Source: JAYPEY01 sp964519245 (lineage in GTDB: Bacteria > Verrucomicrobiota > Verrucomicrobiia > Limisphaerales > JAYPEY01). Taken from it: 10,253 nt of DNA. Of this stretch, positions 1-7,929 are shown one piece after another. A program made the translations under genes and the position numbers. The notes below the pieces were generated by a model. It worked only from the letters and a program-made list of their open reading frames with translations. It had not been told where the DNA came from and did not search any database. The DNA lies in NCBI GenBank assembly GCA_964519245.1, contig CAZFLK010000195.1, positions 1 to 10,253 on the forward strand, given 5' to 3'. Position 1 is the stretch's first letter. Each line of letters begins with the position of its first letter.

Positions 1-147
1 CCTATGAACCAACAACAAGAACCCAAGGTGTCAATTCGGAATCAGGACTCGACCAAGGTTTGACGTTTAACGTCGGGCGTTGAACGTTTTTCCTCCACAG
101 AACGCGCCGCGGCCAACTTCGTCACGGCAGCCTCAATCGAATACGCC
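1..147 (+). promoter_or_regulatory. upstream region of the sulfatase gene with clustered small palindromes
   Basis: No gene is visible here. Bases 62-74 form a palindrome with 6-bp arms (GACGTT/AACGTC) around one base. It is followed by CGTT-G-AACG (78-86) and the self-complementary AACGTT (83-88), so TTGA(A)CGTT occurs twice, at 60-67 and 80-88. The segment TTGACG (60-65) could serve as a -35 box, but no good -10 lies at the right distance. No strong Shine-Dalgarno sequence precedes the ATG at 148. The cluster may be an operator or a small dispersed repeat; the sequence does not decide. Confidence 0.3.
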
Positions 148-1734
<1,587 letters not shown>

Positions 1735-1792
1735 CTGAGGGGCATTACTCCTGTCGCATGATCAATGAGGTGCGCGAAAATGCTGGACCACG
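1735..1792. other. short spacer after the sulfatase gene
   Basis: Fifty-eight bases between the sulfatase stop codon and the first base that matches another repeat copy. No RNA gene and no hairpin of note is seen. The first strong hairpin downstream of the sulfatase is in the repeat element, at 1844-1860, and could act as its transcript end. Confidence 0.4.
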
Positions 1793-2027
1793 GACCATCA
1801 GTCTCGCAGCACAGCCTCCCATCACACGTGAGCGTCTTGGACTGCGGCGCTGCGCGCCGCTTTGCAGCGCGGCCGGCCACACCCAACCCGCCAGCAAACA
1901 GTAACGCCAACGACTCCCCGCCAGCCCGAGCCAAACCACTGCTTCACGCCTCTCTCACCACCAAGGCCCAACAAAGCGGCGCACAGCGCCGCACTCCAAA
2001 ACGCTGTCGCGCAGCTTCATGCTCCCT
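1793..2027 (+). repeat. REP-like paired-hairpin element, copy A (most complete)
   Basis: The core is bounded by 34-bp imperfect inverted repeats at 1831-1864 and 1972-2005, with 31 of 34 positions matching by eye. Each inverted repeat holds a hairpin: GCGGCGC-TGC-GCGCCGC at 1844-1860 and GCGGCGC-ACA-GCGCCGC at 1976-1992. They are separated by 107 bp of C-rich sequence. A left flank (1793-1830) recurs in copy C and a right flank (2006-2027) recurs in copy B. The layout resembles bacterial BIMEs, meaning two REP units in opposite orientation, or a MITE. It starts 58 bp after the sulfatase and ends 21 bp from the transposase stop codon. Open frames across it are by-products of base composition. 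No transposase is encoded inside the element; the adjacent RAYT is the obvious candidate mobiliser. Confidence 0.88.
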
Positions 2028-2048
2028 TTTCAAATCTCCCCGGCAGCC

Positions 2049-2618
2049 TCACCACTCATCGGACACCTCAAATTCATCCCCGACATCGATCGTGTCTATT
2101 TTGAATCGGTAGATCGAATTCACCATCGCCGCTGACGCAGTGCGTTCGAACCACCTCGCCGAACACCACGGATACTGATTCGCAACCGAAACCACCCCAT
2201 GCCGGACGGGATTCTGATGAACATAGTTGAGACGCGCCAGATAGGACTTCTGATACGTCAGCCTGGTGTCCCAATAATTGTGCCAGACCTGGAGGGAATC
2301 GTCCTTTTCCAATCCGATGATCCAACCTGCGGTTTTCGAATGCAGCACACCGAGCATTTGCGACAGCGATTTCGCCGTTTCTTCAGTCTCCGGTGAGTGG
2401 CCAACGAAGTGGTAGTGATTAGAGAACACCGCCCAAGCTTCCAACCGCCATCCAAAGTCCAACGCCACTTTCAATAGACCGCGATGCAGAACAGCCAACC
2501 GATCAGGCCCGCGAAAATGATGCCGCTTCTCGAAGGTGGAAGCCGTGACAAAATACGTTCCCTTTGTTGAAAGCCGATGCGTGGGCGCATGCGGCCACGC
2601 CGGCGAATTCTCCTTCAT
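2049..2618 (-). CDS. REP-associated tyrosine transposase (RAYT, Y1/TnpA_REP family)
   Basis: A 189-residue single-domain HUH-superfamily endonuclease related to IS200/IS605 TnpA. Proteins of this group cut and rejoin single-stranded DNA at REP hairpins. From the ATG at 2618, the metal-binding HUH-type motif is H68-Y-H70 in 'SNHYHF'. Y115 in 'HNYWDTRL' is the probable catalytic tyrosine. 'YVHQNPVRHG' (132-141) matches the hallmark RAYT motif Y-x-x-x-NPV-x-x-G. The last 25 or so residues form an acidic tail. An in-frame TTG at 2648 would add ten residues; ATG is preferred because the conserved part begins near 'THRLSTKGTYFVTAST'. The frame is intact. The gene is bracketed by directly oriented hairpin elements A and B, as expected for a RAYT locus. 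Such genes are usually stably inherited rather than carried by an insertion sequence. The exact DNA target is an inference. Confidence 0.92.
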   Translation of the reverse strand: MKENSPAWPHAPTHRLSTKGTYFVTASTFEKRHHFRGPDRLAVLHRGLLKVALDFGWRLEAWAVFSNHYHFVGHSPETEETAKSLSQMLGVLHSKTAGWIIGLEKDDSLQVWHNYWDTRLTYQKSYLARLNYVHQNPVRHGVVSVANQYPWCSARWFERTASAAMVNSIYRFKIDTIDVGDEFEVSDEW

Positions 2619-2686
2619 TGGCGTCCAGACTAAGTCCACCAAAACCAATGCGCCACCGAATAAAACAGCGTCCCTGAACTCGCGTT

Positions 2687-2885
2687 AGCGTCTTGGACTG
2701 CGGCGCTGTGCGCCGCTTTGCAGCGCGCCCAGCCAACCCAAAGCCGCCAGCAAACAGCAACGCCAACGACTCCCCGCCAACCCCACCGCAAGGCCACTGC
2801 TTCACGCCTCCCTCACCACCAAGGCCCAACAAAGCGGCGCACAGCGCCGCACTCCAAAACGCTGTCGCGCAGCTTCATGCTCCCT
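2687..2885 (+). repeat. REP-like paired-hairpin element, copy B
   Basis: A second copy of the same element, in the same orientation as copy A and about nine bases in ten identical to it by eye. Terminal inverted repeats lie at 2687-2720 and 2830-2863 and match at 32 of 34 positions. The hairpins are GCGGCGC-TGT-GCGCCGC (2700-2716) and GCGGCGC-ACA-GCGCCGC (2834-2850). The right inverted repeat and the 22 bp after it are identical to copy A. The left flank shared by copies A and C is absent; different sequence precedes 2687. The element lies upstream of the RAYT start codon, so its left hairpin may be close to that gene's promoter. Confidence 0.88.
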
Positions 2886-2919
2886 CTCCATCCCTGGCCC
2901 AGAACCTCCGAATTCCGCT

Positions 2920-3000
2920 GACCATCCGTCTCGCAACACAGCCTCCCATCACGCGTGAGCGTCCTGGACTGCGGCTCTGTGCGCCGCTTTGCAGCGCGCC
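2920..3000 (+). repeat. half REP-like element, copy C (left flank plus one hairpin)
   Basis: This copy matches 1793-1871 of copy A: the left flank (2920-2957), then one 34-bp hairpin unit (2958-2991) and a few bases more. The hairpin is GCGGCTC-TGT-GCGCCGC (2971-2987), with one G-C pair broken by T. No right-hand unit follows; the sequence diverges after about 3000 and the oxidoreductase stop codon comes at 3021-3023. The hairpin starts 33 bp past the 3' end of that minus-strand gene and is therefore placed like a terminator, though no T-run follows on that strand. Thirty-four bases separate it from copy B. Confidence 0.8.
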
Positions 3001-3020
3001 AGTCCCTGTCTCCCCGCCTC

Positions 3021-4430
3021 TCAAACCATCCCGTAGAACTCTTCCCAGCCTTTCCTCGGTTTCGGTCCTTCGAGGAGCGCATTGGCGCGGTCGTTATTGA
3101 CGAAGCGCTCCTTCTTCCGATCGAAGTTCAGCTCTTCATTCAGTCGCTGGCAGACGACGCCGAGCATCAACGTCTTGGTGAGATCGCCGGCAATACTGAA
3201 CGGCGACCGGGTCTGGTCGTTGCCCATGCAGGCCTCGGTAAAACTCCTGCCGTGATTGAACTTCGGGTCCCGAACGTTCAAGGCGTCCCGGTTCGCCTCG
3301 GACTGTTCGGTGGGAATGATCTTGGACTTGCCGGAGTGCGACCCCCGGGTAATCGCCAGTTTCCCGTCCTCGCGATACAACACGGTGCCGGCGCTTTCGA
3401 GCATCGGCGCCTTGACCGCACCATCCTTGTGCTTCACATGATACTGCTCGGGAACCTCCGGACGACAATCCGCCCCATCGCGCCAGGTCAACTCCACCGC
3501 AGGGCGCTTGCCGCGCTTCGGAAACTGCATTCTCATGTGTGAGTTGAGCGGAAAGATGACCTCGTTGTGATCGTCCATCCGCAAGGGCGTAATCTGCGTC
3601 GGTTGGCCCAGCTTCAGGAAATCATGGGCAAAGTCGATGATGTGCGCGCCCCAATCGCCGAGCATGCCATTGCCATAGAGCCAGAAGCCGCGCCAACTGA
3701 ACGGATGATACATGGAGCTGAAGGGCTTCATCTCCGCCGGTCCGCACCATAGGTCCCAATCCAACGTCGCCGGCTTCTTCTCTTCCTTCGGATACGCCGA
3801 AATCCGCTGCCTCGGATCCATGAAGAAAAGCCCGGGAGTCTTCCAGGCGTCGATCTTGGTGATATCCTTGACCACGCCCTCCTTCACCAAGTTCTCAAAC
3901 TGCGCGGAGCCACCAGACGTATGACCCTGGTTGCCCATTTGCGTAACCACCTTGAACTTCTTCTCCGCCTGCATCAACAGATCCGCCTCCCGATAGGAGT
4001 GCGTCAGCGGCTTCTCCACATAGACATGCTTGCCCATCGACATCGCCAACATCGCCGCGGGAAAATGCGTATGGTCAGGCGTCACGACGCTGACCGCGTC
4101 GATGTCCTTGTCCATCTTCTCCAGCATCACGCGAAAATCCGCGAACTGCTGCACGCCCGGGTACTTCTTCATGTTGGCGTCCACGCGACGCGCCTTGAAA
4201 TCCACGTCGCAGAATGCGACCGGCTGGGCCTTGCCGCCGCCGCACAGGCTGGGAATGACGCCGGAAGCGCGGCCGCCGACCCCGACACATCCCAGATTCA
4301 CGCGCTGGCTCGGCGGCAACTTGCCATCGGCGGCGCGGGCCCCGGTGACGAGGTAGGAGGGCAGGATGGTGAAGCCGAAACTGGCGGCGGCGGATTTCTT
4401 CAGAAAGTCCCGACGGGTGTTCTTGCTCAT
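3021..4430 (-). CDS. Tat-exported Gfo/Idh/MocA family oxidoreductase
   Basis: A complete 469-residue NAD(P)-dependent dehydrogenase of the GFO/IDH/MocA superfamily, acting on a sugar or sugar-derived substrate. The start at 4430 puts a twin-arginine signal at the N-terminus: R6-R7-D-F-L-K-K, then a hydrophobic stretch to about residue 33. An in-frame upstream extension to 4505 is possible but would bury the signal. The nucleotide-binding Rossmann motif is 'GCVGVGGRA' (47-55). 'VTPDHTH' (116-122) and 'VEKPLTH' (138-144) are the classic second-strand and E-K-P motifs, with Lys140 the usual catalytic-site lysine. 'GDWGAHIIDFAHD' (258-270) holds the usual conserved Asp/His cluster. Secreted members of this kind are abundant in PVC bacteria and often sit near sulfatases. 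It is divergent from the DUF1501 gene. Substrate and redox direction cannot be read from the sequence. Confidence 0.95.
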   Translation of the reverse strand: MSKNTRRDFLKKSAAASFGFTILPSYLVTGARAADGKLPPSQRVNLGCVGVGGRASGVIPSLCGGGKAQPVAFCDVDFKARRVDANMKKYPGVQQFADFRVMLEKMDKDIDAVSVVTPDHTHFPAAMLAMSMGKHVYVEKPLTHSYREADLLMQAEKKFKVVTQMGNQGHTSGGSAQFENLVKEGVVKDITKIDAWKTPGLFFMDPRQRISAYPKEEKKPATLDWDLWCGPAEMKPFSSMYHPFSWRGFWLYGNGMLGDWGAHIIDFAHDFLKLGQPTQITPLRMDDHNEVIFPLNSHMRMQFPKRGKRPAVELTWRDGADCRPEVPEQYHVKHKDGAVKAPMLESAGTVLYREDGKLAITRGSHSGKSKIIPTEQSEANRDALNVRDPKFNHGRSFTEACMGNDQTRSPFSIAGDLTKTLMLGVVCQRLNEELNFDRKKERFVNNDRANALLEGPKPRKGWEEFYGMV

Positions 4431-4546
4431 AACCGGATCATTCAAAGTGAACCGCCGAATGAAAAGCACGAAACGCGTTGGGACCGCGCGCCGGGAGGCC
4501 TTCAATTCCCCCTGTTCAAGTCAGGGGAGGCCGATAGAATCCCGCC
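4431..4546. promoter_or_regulatory. divergent intergenic region with hairpin over a Shine-Dalgarno-like sequence
   Basis: These 116 bp must hold the promoters of both flanking genes. On the plus strand a perfect 6-bp inverted repeat, CCCCTG (4509-4514) and CAGGGG (4522-4527) with a 7-base loop, overlaps the purine-rich AGGGGAGG (4523-4530), the only good Shine-Dalgarno-like sequence in the gap. The next GTG is 16 bases beyond it, which is long. TAGAAT (4535-4540) matches five of six -10 consensus bases and would place the transcription start near the GTG at 4547, allowing a leaderless message, but its -35 is poor. No clear minus-strand promoter is seen. These two readings of the region exclude each other. 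Confidence 0.35.
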
Positions 4547-5932
4547 GTGCCCGCGCTGTGCCACAACCAACTTGAATCGCCACTCAACCGACGCCAAGCC
4601 TTGGCTCGTTGCGGCGCCGGCTTCGGCTCCCTTGCGCTAACCTCGCTGCTTCACGAAGCCCGGGCGACGACATCCGCCGAAAAGACACCCCACTTCGAGC
4701 CGCGGGCCAAACGCGTCATCTTCGTCTTCCTCCATGGCGGCCCCTCCCAGGTCGACACCTTCGACTACAAGCCCTCGTTGCAGCGCGACCACGGCAAGCC
4801 TCTGCCCTTCCCCAAGCCGCGCATCGTGTCCGCCAAAACCGGCAACCTGCTCGCCTCGCCCTTCGAGTTCAGGCGTCACGGCCAATCCGGAGCCATGGTC
4901 AGCTCCTTGTTCCCCGAGATCGCCGCAACCATGGACGACCTCTGCTTGGTGCGCTCCATGCACTGCAGCAACTCCCGCCACGGCGGCGCCCTGCTTGAAC
5001 TCCACACCGGCTCCGACACCTTCGTCCGACCCTCCGCCGGCTCCTGGATCAATTACGGACTCGGAACGGAGAATGACAACCTGCCTGGTTTCATCACGGT
5101 TGACCCCACCAGCGGGCACGGCGGCGCCAATGCCTGGTCCAGTTCCTTTCTCCCCGCCCGGTATCAAGGCACGGTCATTCGCCGCAAGAATGGAAAACCC
5201 AGGATCCCCTTCATTGAGAATGCCCATGTCCCGCTGGAGCGCCAACGCCTGGAACTGGAGTTCCTCACACGGTTGAACCGGGACGCGCTCACTCGCCCGG
5301 ACGCCGAACTTGAATCGCGCATCGAGTCCTTCGAACTCGCCTTCCAGATGCAGATGGAGGTTCCGCAGGTCCAGGACCTCGCCAATGAACCAGCGCACAT
5401 CCAACGCCTCTACGGCATGGACCAGGGCAAATCCAAACCCTTCGCCGAGTCGTGCGTCCTCGCCCGCCGCTACAGCGAGGCAGGCGTCCGCTTCGTCCAG
5501 ATCACCCACCGCTACTGGGACGACCACGGCAAGATCAAGGAAGGACACGGCAAACGGGCCATCGAAATCGACCGCCCCATCGCCGGCCTCATCAAGGACT
5601 TGAAGCAACGGGGACTGCTGGAAGACACCCTCGTCGTGGTCGGCGGCGAATTTGGCCGCACACCCGTCTCCCAGGGATCAGGTCGCGACCACAACCCCCA
5701 TGGCTTCAGCTACCTGCTCGCCGGGGGCGGCATCCAACCGGGCCTGCAATACGGCCAAACCGACGAATACGGATTCTACGCCGTCGAGAACAAGGTCCAC
5801 TTCCACGACCTCCACGCGACAATGCTCCACCTCCTCGGCTTCGATCATACCAAGCTCACCCACCGCTTCGGCGGCCGCGACTTCCGGCTGACCGACGTCC
5901 ACGGCCGGGTGGTGGCCGATTTGCTCGGGTAG
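4547..5932 (+). CDS. DUF1501 domain protein with twin-arginine signal
   Basis: A complete 461-residue DUF1501 protein, a family with the alkaline-phosphatase/sulfatase fold and no settled biochemical role, common in Planctomycetota and Verrucomicrobiota. The N-terminus has a Tat-like signal (N-R15-R16-Q, hydrophobic to about residue 35). 'FVFLHGGPSQVDTFDYKP' (59-76) is the family's opening motif. 'GGEFGRTP' (366-373), 'RDHNPHGF' (380-387) and 'HFHDLHATMLHLLG' (418-431) are the conserved metal-site-like motifs near the C-terminus. The start is uncertain: GTG at 4547 is used, but TTG at 4571 ('LESPLNRRQ') would give the usual short N-region. DUF1501 genes usually follow a DUF1549/DUF1553 cytochrome-like partner; none is present here, and the neighbour is a divergent oxidoreductase. 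The gene is convergent with the helicase gene. Confidence 0.93.
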   Translation: MPALCHNQLESPLNRRQALARCGAGFGSLALTSLLHEARATTSAEKTPHFEPRAKRVIFVFLHGGPSQVDTFDYKPSLQRDHGKPLPFPKPRIVSAKTGNLLASPFEFRRHGQSGAMVSSLFPEIAATMDDLCLVRSMHCSNSRHGGALLELHTGSDTFVRPSAGSWINYGLGTENDNLPGFITVDPTSGHGGANAWSSSFLPARYQGTVIRRKNGKPRIPFIENAHVPLERQRLELEFLTRLNRDALTRPDAELESRIESFELAFQMQMEVPQVQDLANEPAHIQRLYGMDQGKSKPFAESCVLARRYSEAGVRFVQITHRYWDDHGKIKEGHGKRAIEIDRPIAGLIKDLKQRGLLEDTLVVVGGEFGRTPVSQGSGRDHNPHGFSYLLAGGGIQPGLQYGQTDEYGFYAVENKVHFHDLHATMLHLLGFDHTKLTHRFGGRDFRLTDVHGRVVADLLG

Positions 5933-6071
5933 GACCGCTGTCTTTGACGGACCGCGGGGCTGTGACCCGCAGCAACGTTGATCGACGGCAACGCTCCGAA
6001 CCAACCCTATGCCATCCCCAACCGACTACTGCTGCGAGACGCAGACCCGAAAGGCCGCACAAGCCGCTCCA
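5933..6071. other. convergent intergenic region with a short GC hairpin
   Basis: 139 bp between the 3' ends of the DUF1501 gene and the helicase gene. GCGGG (5954-5958) can pair with CCCGC (5966-5970) around GCTGTGA. No run of T follows on either strand, so it is a weak terminator candidate. The phrase from 5954 to about 5980 (CTGTGACCCGCAGCAACGTT) resembles, from memory, another dispersed intergenic sequence in Verrucomicrobiota; there is no second copy in this window to confirm it. No gene is seen. Confidence 0.3.
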
Positions 6072-7706
6072 TCACCTCGCCGGGCGCGGCCGCGGCTGAC
6101 GCAGACGATTCCGCATGTTCGCCGGCATGGAGGCAATGTTGGCCTCATACGGGGACGTCGATTTCTTGTTCTTCCTGTTGCGGCCCTTGCCGCCGCCGCC
6201 GCTATTCCCTCCTCGTTGGCCGCCGCCGCGACGCCCCTTGGGTTCCGGGCGGGCGTCGGCTCCGGTCGCTGTCCGGGCAATCTCCGAGTGGTGCGGGTGA
6301 TCGAAATCCACAGGAATCTCCTTGCGTATCAACCTTTCGATGTCGCGCAATTGATCGCGCTCACTGGCGCAACAGAAGGAAACCGCATCGCCATCAGCGC
6401 CCGCGCGCGCCGTCCGACCAATGCGGTGGACATAAGTCTCCGGCTCCGCCGGCAACTGGTAGTTGATCACGTGCGTCACGCCGTCGATGTCGATGCCGCG
6501 CGCGGCGATATCCGTCGCCACCAGGGCCTTCACCTCGCCTGCGCGAAAACCTTCAAGGGCCCTCGTCCGGGCGCCTTGGCTCTTGTTGCCGTGAATCGCC
6601 GAGGCAGTAATGCCCGCCTTGGTCAACTTCTCCGCAACCCGATTGGCCATATGCTTCTGCTGCGTGAAGACGATGACCTTGTCCAGCCGCTCATCCCGCA
6701 TCATGGAAACAAGCAAGGTGTCCTTGACGTTCTTGTCCACGAACAGGATCCGTTGCTCAATCCGGTCAACCGTCGGCTCCTTGGGCGCAATCGTCACGCG
6801 CACCGGATTCGTCAGCAGCGAATTCGCCAGTTTGACGATCTCGGGCGACAAGGTCGCGGAGAAGAACAGGGAATGGCGCCGCTCCGGCAGTTTCGCTATC
6901 ACCTTGCGGACATCGTGAATGAATCCCATGTCGAGCATGCGGTCCGCCTCGTCGAGCACAAAGGCTTCAATGTCCCTGAGATTGATGAAGCCCTGGTTCA
7001 TCAGATCGAGCAACCGTCCGGGTGTCGCGACGAGAAAATCGACGCCGCGGTCCATGGCGATTTCCTGGTTGCGTTGCCCAACCCCGCCAAAAATCACGGT
7101 GTGGGAGATCTTCAGATGCTTGCCGTATTCACGAATACTGTCGCCGATCTGCGCGGCGAGTTCGCGGGTCGGGGCAAGGATCAACGCCCGGGGGTGGCGC
7201 GGCTTGCGCGACTTCGGTTTGCCGGCAAAGATCTGCAACAACGGCAGCGTAAACGCGGCCGTCTTGCCCGTGCCGGTCTGCGCGCTGCCCAGCAAATCCC
7301 TGCCTTCCAACAAATGGGGGATGCATTGCGCCTGAACGGGCGTCGGGTTGACGTAGCCGGTGTCCGCCAAGGCCTGACGGATCTCGGGTATCAGCATCCC
7401 GAAGGCATTGCCTCCTTCCGGCAACGGGGCAACGACGGACTTCCGAGCCGGGGCTGCGTCGGAATGGGAAGCCGCCCCCGATTTCGCTTCGTTTTCTTGG
7501 AACCCCCTGCCCGGCGACCACTCGCCCTGGCTCTCAATCTCCCGGCGCTTGGGGTCGCGCTGCGCCGCATTCGGACGCTTCTTCCAATTCGGTTTCCGGC
7601 GACGAAGCCTTGAACCTGATTGGGATTTGGTGGATGAATCGGATGCGGAGGGGGAGCCCCCGCGGTTGCCGCCGGAATTTCCGGCGCGCGTGCGTTCTGC
7701 GCTCAT
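6072..7706 (-). CDS. rhlE: DEAD-box ATP-dependent RNA helicase, RhlE-like
   Basis: A complete 544-residue cytoplasmic RNA helicase that unwinds RNA duplexes at the expense of ATP, probably in ribosome assembly or RNA decay. Numbered from the ATG at 7706, all motifs are present in order: Q motif around Q125 ('PTPVQ'), motif I AQTGTGKT (142-149), Ia PTRELAAQ (179-186), Ib TPGR (228-231), II DEAD (252-255), III SAT (283-285), IV VIVFTQ (344-349), V ATDIAARGIDI (397-407) and VI HRIGRTAR (427-434). The core is flanked by a basic, low-complexity N-terminal extension of about 95 residues and a C-terminal Gly/Arg/Lys-rich tail (about 485-544), both probably RNA-binding. RhlE proteins usually have the tail but a short N-terminus. 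A TTG at 7775 would add 23 residues; ATG is preferred. The symbol is by subfamily resemblance only. Confidence 0.93.
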   Translation of the reverse strand: MSAERTRAGNSGGNRGGSPSASDSSTKSQSGSRLRRRKPNWKKRPNAAQRDPKRREIESQGEWSPGRGFQENEAKSGAASHSDAAPARKSVVAPLPEGGNAFGMLIPEIRQALADTGYVNPTPVQAQCIPHLLEGRDLLGSAQTGTGKTAAFTLPLLQIFAGKPKSRKPRHPRALILAPTRELAAQIGDSIREYGKHLKISHTVIFGGVGQRNQEIAMDRGVDFLVATPGRLLDLMNQGFINLRDIEAFVLDEADRMLDMGFIHDVRKVIAKLPERRHSLFFSATLSPEIVKLANSLLTNPVRVTIAPKEPTVDRIEQRILFVDKNVKDTLLVSMMRDERLDKVIVFTQQKHMANRVAEKLTKAGITASAIHGNKSQGARTRALEGFRAGEVKALVATDIAARGIDIDGVTHVINYQLPAEPETYVHRIGRTARAGADGDAVSFCCASERDQLRDIERLIRKEIPVDFDHPHHSEIARTATGADARPEPKGRRGGGQRGGNSGGGGKGRNRKNKKSTSPYEANIASMPANMRNRLRQPRPRPAR

Positions 7707-7929
7707 GTGTTTTTCTTTCTGTCCGGCGTTTGTCGAATTCTCCGTCCGCCGGACTTTGAGGAAAACGAGCTGCAACTTTCGCAGCGGGACCGTTCAAGGC
7801 AGAATGCCCGGAACAGTCGGAATTGAAGACGGCGACACGCGCCGTTTATTCAAAACAAGGCGAGCTAACTACGCGGCATCGGAGTCCAGGTCAAGGCGCA
7901 TTGTGGAATTCCCGCCCGACACTTCGAAG
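7707..7929. promoter_or_regulatory. helicase upstream region with an interrupted hairpin
   Basis: 223 bp without a gene, between the barrel-protein stop codon and the helicase start. A hairpin is built from TTGAA (7823-7827) with TTCAA (7849-7853) and ACGGCG (7829-7834) with CGCCGT (7840-7845), loop ACACG, with an internal bulge. It could end the barrel-gene transcript or fold in the helicase leader. On the minus strand an AG-rich stretch (AGAAAGAAAAA) precedes the ATG at 7706 and may serve for ribosome binding. Confidence 0.35.

Noticed and set aside
1831..2863. A canonical GTAG/GTGG tetranucleotide at the hairpin feet, as in enterobacterial REPs
   Set aside because: I looked at both strands next to each hairpin and did not find it; the recognition bases of this system are unknown.
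1793..2885. A composite transposon with copies A and B as flanking insertion sequences
   Set aside because: The flanking elements carry no transposase of their own, and I see no target-site duplication outside them; a RAYT with its REP-like elements explains the structure better.
1793..3000. The repeat island as a CRISPR array
   Set aside because: There are only three copies, about 200 bp long with large unequal spacing and internal inverted repeats; no short direct repeats with regular spacers and no cas genes.
3921..4640. A 239-codon plus-strand frame overlapping the oxidoreductase 5' end
   Set aside because: It is antisense to the Rossmann domain and Tat signal and has no recognisable domain.
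4637..5608. A 323-codon minus-strand open frame inside the DUF1501 gene
   Set aside because: It is the antisense shadow of a well-conserved protein.
6009..7613. A 534-codon plus-strand open frame opposite the helicase
   Set aside because: It is antisense to a helicase with every DEAD-box motif, and the translation is Arg-rich without family features.
7866..7894. A sigma-70 promoter on the minus strand for the helicase (TTGACC, 17 bases, TAGTTA)
   Set aside because: The -35 is good but the -10 matches the consensus at only two of six bases, so it is not reported as a feature.
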